Shown here in pieces: positions 53,001-60,292 of a stretch of 64,000 nucleotides of DNA. Source of the DNA: Branchipolynoe longqiensis (taxonomy: Eukaryota; Annelida; Polychaeta; Phyllodocida; Polynoidae); NCBI GenBank assembly GCA_030323885.1, contig CM059186.1, positions 24,137,849 through 24,201,848 of the forward strand. The letters run 5' to 3'. The notes under the pieces were generated by a model that ran no database searches, was not told where the DNA came from, and worked only from the letters and a program-made list of their open reading frames with translations. Numbering within the stretch: position 1 is the first letter of the stretch; every line of letters starts with the position of its first letter. The translations under genes and the position numbers were made by a program.

Positions 53001-56000
53001 GCAGAGGGGCATATGCATGGGGGGCGGACCTCGCCAGAGCATACAGGCAGCTCAGGACTTGCCCCCTCTCAACACCCCTCCTCGGGATAAAAGTCGACGG
53101 CAAATACTACACCGACCTCGCTCCACCATTCGGCTGCCGCACATCATCCATGGCCTGCGCCAGGACGACCAACGCAGTCGTCTACCTCCTCAGGAAACGG
53201 GGCCATGTAGCGTACTGCTACCTCGACAACTTTGTGGGCGTGGCACCCACGAAGCAAGACGCGGAGGCAGCATACCGGGACTGCCTCATGGTCACGGGCA
53301 AGCTTGGCCTAGTGCTCTCACCGAGCAAATGTACACCCCCCACAAAGTCCATAGAATGGCTCGGATTTAAGATAGACATCAACGAGATGCAAGTAACCAT
53401 ACCAGCAGACAAGCTGGACGACATCCTCAGAGAGTGCGAGAACTGGGCGGCCCCCAGACTGGCATCAAGGAAGGACATCCAAAAGCCGGCCGCCTCCAGC
53501 ACATAGCAAGATGCGTCACCCCCGCCAGACGATTCATGGCGAGGATACACGAGGCCCTGAGGCAGGCCCCATTCGCTGGAAACCACCACGTCCCGGACGA
53601 CCTCCGAGCCGACATCGGCTGGTTCCTGGAGTACGCGAAACGCCCAAACGGCCTCGTCCTATTTCCCAGCGAACCCAAAACCCCATGGGTGATTGAATGC
53701 GACTCCACACTCGAAGGGGGCGGGGCATACTCCCCCACGGTGTACTACGCACACCAGTATCCGGACGACCTCAGGTCCAGCACCACGAACATTGCTCACC
53801 TCGAGGCAAAAAATCTGGTGGTGGCCCTCAAAGCCCTTGCCCCACCACACCCCGACAAATACCACATAGTGATTAACACTGACAATGCAGCGAGCCAGCA
53901 AGTACTGAACACCGGCACAGGCCGAGACAAGACACTCACTGCGTGTGCCAGGGAGATTTGGCTATTCGCCGCTACAAACTCCTGTGAGGTGGAGATACGA
54001 CATAAGCCTGGACGAGACCTCATCCTGGCAGATGCTCTCAGTAGGCGCGCTACAGACAGCAAGGCTCGGGCTGTCGCGGCGAAACTATGCAATGATCTCG
54101 CAATATCTGAAATCACCGTAAACTTTTAAAATTTACTCACCGCAGGCTTATAGTAACCTGGGAAGCTCACACCCACTTGCTTTCTCTTCCCAGGTTACAC
54201 AGACGAACAACACGAGCGGATCCTCCAGGTGTAGCTCGCGGGGCTGACCACAGGTACCTGGAGGAACAAGTCGGTGCAGGCAACGCGCTACAACGACTTC
54301 ATGACGCGGCACAGCAACAACCCGCTAGCGCCCACACAATATGACGTGCTGGCGTACATGGTACACCTCAAGGACAACCTCACAACCCCAGGAGCGGCAC
54401 TCAACTACCTGAGCGGAGCCAAGACCTGGGTACAGCTACTCGGAGGTGACGTCTCAGCCTTCAGCACGTACCCGGTCGCTCTCATGAAGCGGCGCATCCA
54501 ACGCCTCACACCTCATGTGCCCCAGCAGGCCCCGCCCCTCACACCAGCTGACCTCCGCCAGGTCATCCACTACCTCTCCTCGGCGGGACCCGCAGCACGA
54601 GTGCTGAAGGCAGCACTTCTGATAGGGTACAACACCCTCCTCCGCCAGGGGAACCTCGTCCACACAGGGGCTCCCACCGACCCTGGCCATGCGCTAAAAA
54701 TCCAAGACATCATACCATCGCCGGCTGGCCTCACCATCACCGTACGCTCTACGAAGACCAGGTGGAGGCTCGGCCAGGCATACAGGGTGCTAGTCCCCGC
54801 CATTCCCCGATCCCCATGCTGCCCCTTAGCAGCCTGGACAGCATATGTCGCCTACCAGCAGCCGCCCCCACTTGGGCCGGCATTCATCGCGGTGGGCGTT
54901 GCCCCCCTCTTGGCGCCGGCTCTCCTGGGAGCCCTCAGGCTGGCCCTAACCGCCGCCGGAAACCCTCAGGCCAGCCGCTATACACTCCACAGCCTAAGGA
55001 GAGGGGGCGCCCAAGCATGTGCGGCCTCTGGGGCCTCCCTCGGGGAAATCATGGAGCTGGGGACGTGGTCCTCAGCCTCCGTGCACACCTACCTCGAGAA
55101 AAAACAGATCACCACCGCCCCACGAGCCCTATTTACCCTACTTGGTTAAGGGCTCGTTACGGCCACGACCACCAGCACTGGGACACATAATAAGGGGAGG
55201 GGAGATAACGAATGAACACATGACTAGCATCCTGAAAACTGTCAACATAATGTAAACGAAAGATGAATAAACCCACTATATACCTACACCTGTCTCCGCA
55301 TTGGTGAATTGTGCATGTTAACATAACATGGGTAATTCGCCAGCGGAGATAGGCCCCACCTGACTGAGCTAATCCGACTCCACCCTCCACGGAAGAACAC
55401 CCATACACACAACCCCGATGCCCACCTAGCCTGGAGACAAACCTCCCCCCACCCTACGGGAGGAGACCCCCCCCCCCCCACCTTCCACCAAAACACCACG
55501 TGACCACCCGAATCAGACCTCCCTCCACGGTCACAACTCCTCCAGCTGCCGTCCCGATAACACTACCACCACCTTTCCTTTACCCACCCACCCACACCTC
55601 AAAAGAATGAGGATCGAAGGGTTAAGGGCTCGTTACGGCCAGGACCACCAGCACTGGGACACATAATAAGGGGAGGGGAGATAACGAATGAACACATGAC
55701 TAGCATCCTGAAAACTGTCAACATAATGTAAACGAAAGATGAATAAACCCACTATATACCTACACCTTCAAGTGGTTTCAAGGTTATTATTGCCGGAAGT
55801 GATAGTGAGGATAAGCTCTCACTACCTATAAAGTACTTTCTCATGGCATGCGTATCAAACAGCCTCTGATAACCAAGTCCAACTCCCGGCCTTCACGAGG
55901 CGAAACTGTTTCTACTGACGGGAGAAGGGGCAAAGGCGGATCTCTGGCGCCTCAAAACCAGATGCTTCGGGCAGGTGGGGCTCGTCAATCTTGGCTGACT

Positions 56001-59000
56001 GCTCATCTAGGAGAAGGTAAACTCTGATTTAAAACCCCCGCTGCCGTGCGGCTAGTCCCATTTATGGGAAGACCAGAAGTTGGTAGTGCACACCAGCGGC
56101 CATACCGACTCAATTGTCGGCCTAAACTAAGTGCGGTGCACATCAACTTTGTTGGTGTGGTCAGGGGATGTCACCCCTTCAAGTGCATGAAGACTGGAGC
56201 AGCAGATGAGTTAGAAGATCAATAGCTTTGAAGGTGTAACAGCAAGATGATGTGGCTCATCAGGGCACACTCTGACAAAGATGAGTAAGTGGCCAGTCAC
56301 CTTGGAAAGGAAGGGGAACCTACCAAGTATTTACCCATAGTAAGCAATGGTAATTAATGGAAACAAATTTAGAGATGGAGACAACTCTGGTCCCTCTGCG
56401 GGGAAGCCTTCTAATAGCTACAGTGGAGGCACCTTTCCTTCAACTATTAGGAAACCTAGTAATGACAATGTAAACTCAAAGCCTAAAATAGGAAGGTATG
56501 CATCTGATGTCAGGCAACTGAAAACTGGAGGAAAGGTGCTAAAGATTGGTACATGGAATGTACGAACATTGTACAAACCAGGCCGATATGACAACCTGAA
56601 AGTGGAAATGACAGCGCTAAACCTTGACATCCTAGGTATAGCTGAGACGAGATGGACGGGTGACGGGAGGATAGGTGATAGTGAGGTAGATATGATATAT
56701 TCTGGAGATGAAAAACATCAGTATGGCGTTGGAATTATGATGAAGAAGTCCATTGCCGCCACAATGATTGGATTCTGGCCAGTATCTGACAGAATTATTA
56801 TGATGAAGCTGAGGGGAAAACCGTTCAATATAAACATTCTGCAAGTTTATGCACCAACCTCAGATCACGATGATGAAGAAGTCAACGAGTTCTATGACAG
56901 CATCAAAAAGGTAATGGAATACACCAAGTCTGGAGAAATAACAATTGTTATGGGCGATTGGAATGCGAAAGTTGGAGAACAACATGAATATCCAGTAACA
57001 GGAAGATTTGGCTTAGGTGAGAGAAATGATCGTGGTGAATACTTGATAAATTTCTGTTTGACATCAAAACTAGTAATTGCTAACACCTTATTTGAACATC
57101 CAAAGAGAAGACTATATACATGGAAGAGCCCTGGTGATGTATGTCGGAACCAGATCGATTACATTCTTGTCAACCAACGATATCGAAATTGTATCAAACA
57201 GGCAAGGACATATCCAGGTGCTGACATATGTTCGGATCATAATCCAGTAGTAATCAGTATGGTAGTGAAATTGAAACAGCAGAACAAAATTAAAAACAAC
57301 ATTCAAATGGATATGAACATGTTAAAAGATGCAAAATACAGAACTAAGTATAATGTCTCTGTTCATAACAAATTCAGTGTACTGATGAATGAAGAAACTC
57401 CTCAGAGAGAGTATAACAACATTGAAATGGAATGGGAAGCTCTCAGAGAAAGCATGGTCAAGTCAGCAGAGGAGGTGTTACCAAATAAAAAACGAGAGAC
57501 AAAGCAATCATGGATGACGCAAACCATACTAGAAAAGATGGCAGAAAGGAAGAAAGTGAAAACCACTGATCCACCTAAATACAAACACCTGAAGAATGAA
57601 ATAGAAGATGAATGCAAAAAAGCTAAAGATGAATGGTGGAATAAGAAGTGTGAAGTAGTGGAACAACTTGAGTCTCAACATCGTTCAAGAGAGATGCACA
57701 AGAAAGTGAAAGAGATAACAGGTCAAGGATACAGACAGAGAAGCAGTAAATGTATCAAGAACAAAGACGGCAAAATGCTCTTTGAAGAAGATGAAATAAA
57801 GTCCAGATGGGAAGAATATGTAAACGAACTATACAATGATGACAGAGGGAACCCACCCACAATTGAGAAAGAAGATGGGAATATTATATTAGTATCAGAG
57901 GTTGAGAAGGCTATCAATGATCTAAAGGCAGGTAAGGCTCCTGGAAGTGACCAGATAACATCAGAAATGATAAAAGGACTAGATGAAGTGGGGATTCAAA
58001 TCATTCATAAGCTAGTAACTGACATCTATGAGACTGGATTTATACCATTGAATATGAATGAATCCATATTTGTACGACTCCCAAAGAAGCTAAAACCAAC
58101 ATTGTGTACTGAGTACAGAACACTAAGCCTGATGAGTCATATGTTGAAGATGATCCTGAAAATAATTTTACTGAGAAACAGACAGAAAATTGAAGAACAA
58201 ATCAGTAACGTACAAAGTGGGTTTATATCTGGAAGAGGTACACGTGAAAGGATTTTCAATATGAGAATGATTTGTGAACGTTATTGTGAAGTGAACCAGG
58301 ATGTTTATGCCTGCTTTATTGACTATGAGAAGGCCTTCGACCGAGTCAATCATGAACTGTTAATCAAATGTTTACAAGATATTGGTGTCAATGGCAAAGA
58401 CATTAAACTAATTGTGAACTTATACTGGACACAACGTGCATTTATAAAAATGGAGCAGGGCCTATCGGATGAAGTTATGATTAAACGAGGAGTTCGACAG
58501 GGGTGTGTATTGTCACCATGTCTATTTAACCTGTACACAGAGATGATTTTCAGACACATTGAAGATTGCAAGGGAGTGACAATAGGTGGCATGAACATCA
58601 ACAATCTTAGATATGCCGATGACAGTGTAATACTAGCAGACAGGTGAAAAAACCTACAAGATATAGTGAATAGAATCAATAAAGCTGGAATACTATTCAA
58701 CATGAAGATGAATGCCAGGAAGACCAAAACAATGGTTATAAGTAAAAAGACAGATAAACCAAATGTCAATATAACCATAGATGGCACAAACATAGAACAA
58801 GTATCCGAATTCATATATCTCGGACAAAAGATTACAAATGATGGGAGATGTGAGGAAGAAATTAAAAGAAGGATAACAATAGCCCGAACAACATTCTCCA
58901 AAATGTATAGAGTGTTAACATCAAGTAAGATATTAATACAAACAAGGAAGCGTATTCTTCAGTGTTATGTGTGGTCTACTCTAATGTATGGGGCAGAGAC

Positions 59001-60238
59001 ATGGACAATCTCTAAGAAAATGTACAAACGTTTAGCAGCATTTGAGATGTGGACTTATCGAAGGATGATGAAAATATCATGGACAAAGAAGATCACCAAC
59101 AAAGAAGTTCTCAGAAAAATTAAAAATAAGAAAAGCTTGTTTGCCACTATACAGACAAAGAAACTTATTTATTTTGGCCACATCATTCGTCAGAGTTCAA
59201 TATACCGTACATTGTTGGAAGGGAAGGTGAATGGCAGCAGAGGGAGAGGGAGACCAAGAACATCATGGTTTACAAATATTTCACAGTGGACAGGCTTGAA
59301 TTATTCACAGTCTATCAGAACAGCACAACATCGGGACAAGTGGAGAACCATTGCATCCAACCCTCGACTAGAGGATGGAACTATTGATTGATTGATACCT
59401 ACACCTGTCTCCGCATTGGTGAATTAGGATAAAATGGCATGACTACATTTATCTACATTTGCCGCAGACTTACTTGAACCTTGGGGAGAGCTCAGGCAAG
59501 ATGAGTTCGAGAGCTTTGAGTATCTGCGGCACGAGCACCATGACACCGTCAAGGTCAATGCGATGAAGGTCACACGAGTTGAAGATGATGTTGGCCAGCA
59601 CCTGCCCAGAGATGTGCGGCTGCGCAAAAGATAAGGGCATTATAAAGCGTTTCTTCCCAGTTCATTATCAAAGACTTAATGCGTCACAACCAGAAGGGGG
59701 CACAGGTCAGCTGCTGGCCACCTATTAACGATATCAAGTTCTTAAGAATTACTACCTTCTTCTGGTAAATGAAATTTTTCTATTCTTAATATACATTTTT
59801 TATTCAAGTTGTAAATATGTCATATTATTTATAGTGTAATAATAATAATAATAATAATAACAATAACAAAAGAGCAGCAACAACTCCAATCAATCAGTGG
59901 GCTTTAAAAAAGAACCCGAGCCCTGCTGAAAAAAATTGATAACAAAATATTTGTTAAATAAAATAAAGCGTGGTGGGTGACTGACATCAGCAACCTGCAG
60001 CCCATAGTAGAAGCGCGAGAGGTACACAGGCAGGATCTGCTCGCCCGTCTTGCGCGAGCAGAAGATGCGGCACAGTGTTCCGCACGCCTCGGCACGGGCA
60101 GCCTCGGCGCGGGAAGCCTCGTAGTATCAATTTTATAAGTCATTGGTTTGACTCGGTTGGGATTCAAACTCCAAACCTTCCGCACGGGAAGACTGCACTC
60201 TACTGATTTGGCCACCGCATCCGGTTAATAATACTGAT

Positions 60239-60292
<54 letters not shown>

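Larger units (their letters stand above)
55768..59394 (+). mobile_element. RTE-like LINE, ~3.6 kb, nested in Ngaro B2
   Basis: Flanked by perfect 12-bp duplications ATACCTACACCT (55756-55767 and 59395-59406). It has a roughly 580-bp 5' region, one long APE-RT coding region and ends in ATTGATTGATTG, a short-repeat tail typical of RTE-clade elements in place of poly(A). Length and duplications suggest an essentially full-length, recent insertion. Confidence 0.9.
49753..59425 (+). mobile_element. Ngaro-type tyrosine-recombinase (YR) retrotransposon, ~6.0 kb plus nested LINE
   Basis: The layout is A1 (49753-50033), gag-like region, RT, RNase H, tyrosine recombinase, B1 (55144-55306), A2 (55307-55582), B2 (55620-55767 and 59407-59421). 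This A1-ORFs-B1-A2-B2 order is the split-direct-repeat structure known for Ngaro/PAT elements. The absence of a methyltransferase domain fits Ngaro rather than DIRS1. There is no integrase or aspartic protease. AATT marks each A/B junction and both outer ends. Several frames are broken, so this copy looks inactive. It lies antisense in a RALGAPB intron. Confidence 0.85.
59838..60238 (-). repeat. decayed tandem duplicate of the exon-1 region
   Basis: (AAT)n, CCCGAGCCCTGCTG and GTGGGTGACTGAC parallel (AAT)n, ACCTGAGCCCTGCTG and GTGGGTGACTGAC of 60239-60406. It leads into an exon half-copy (59986-60125) and then a SINE fragment. The original unit was probably about 300-400 bp. Confidence 0.8.

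Noticed and set aside
49753..55767. DIRS1-type assignment with a methyltransferase
   Set aside because: No DAM-like methyltransferase motif is visible between RNase H and YR, and the termini are split direct rather than inverted repeats.
55768..56000. Possible HDV-like ribozyme at the LINE 5' end
   Set aside because: Such ribozymes are known in some RTE/R2 elements, but I could not build a convincing double-pseudoknot by eye. A structural motif search would decide.
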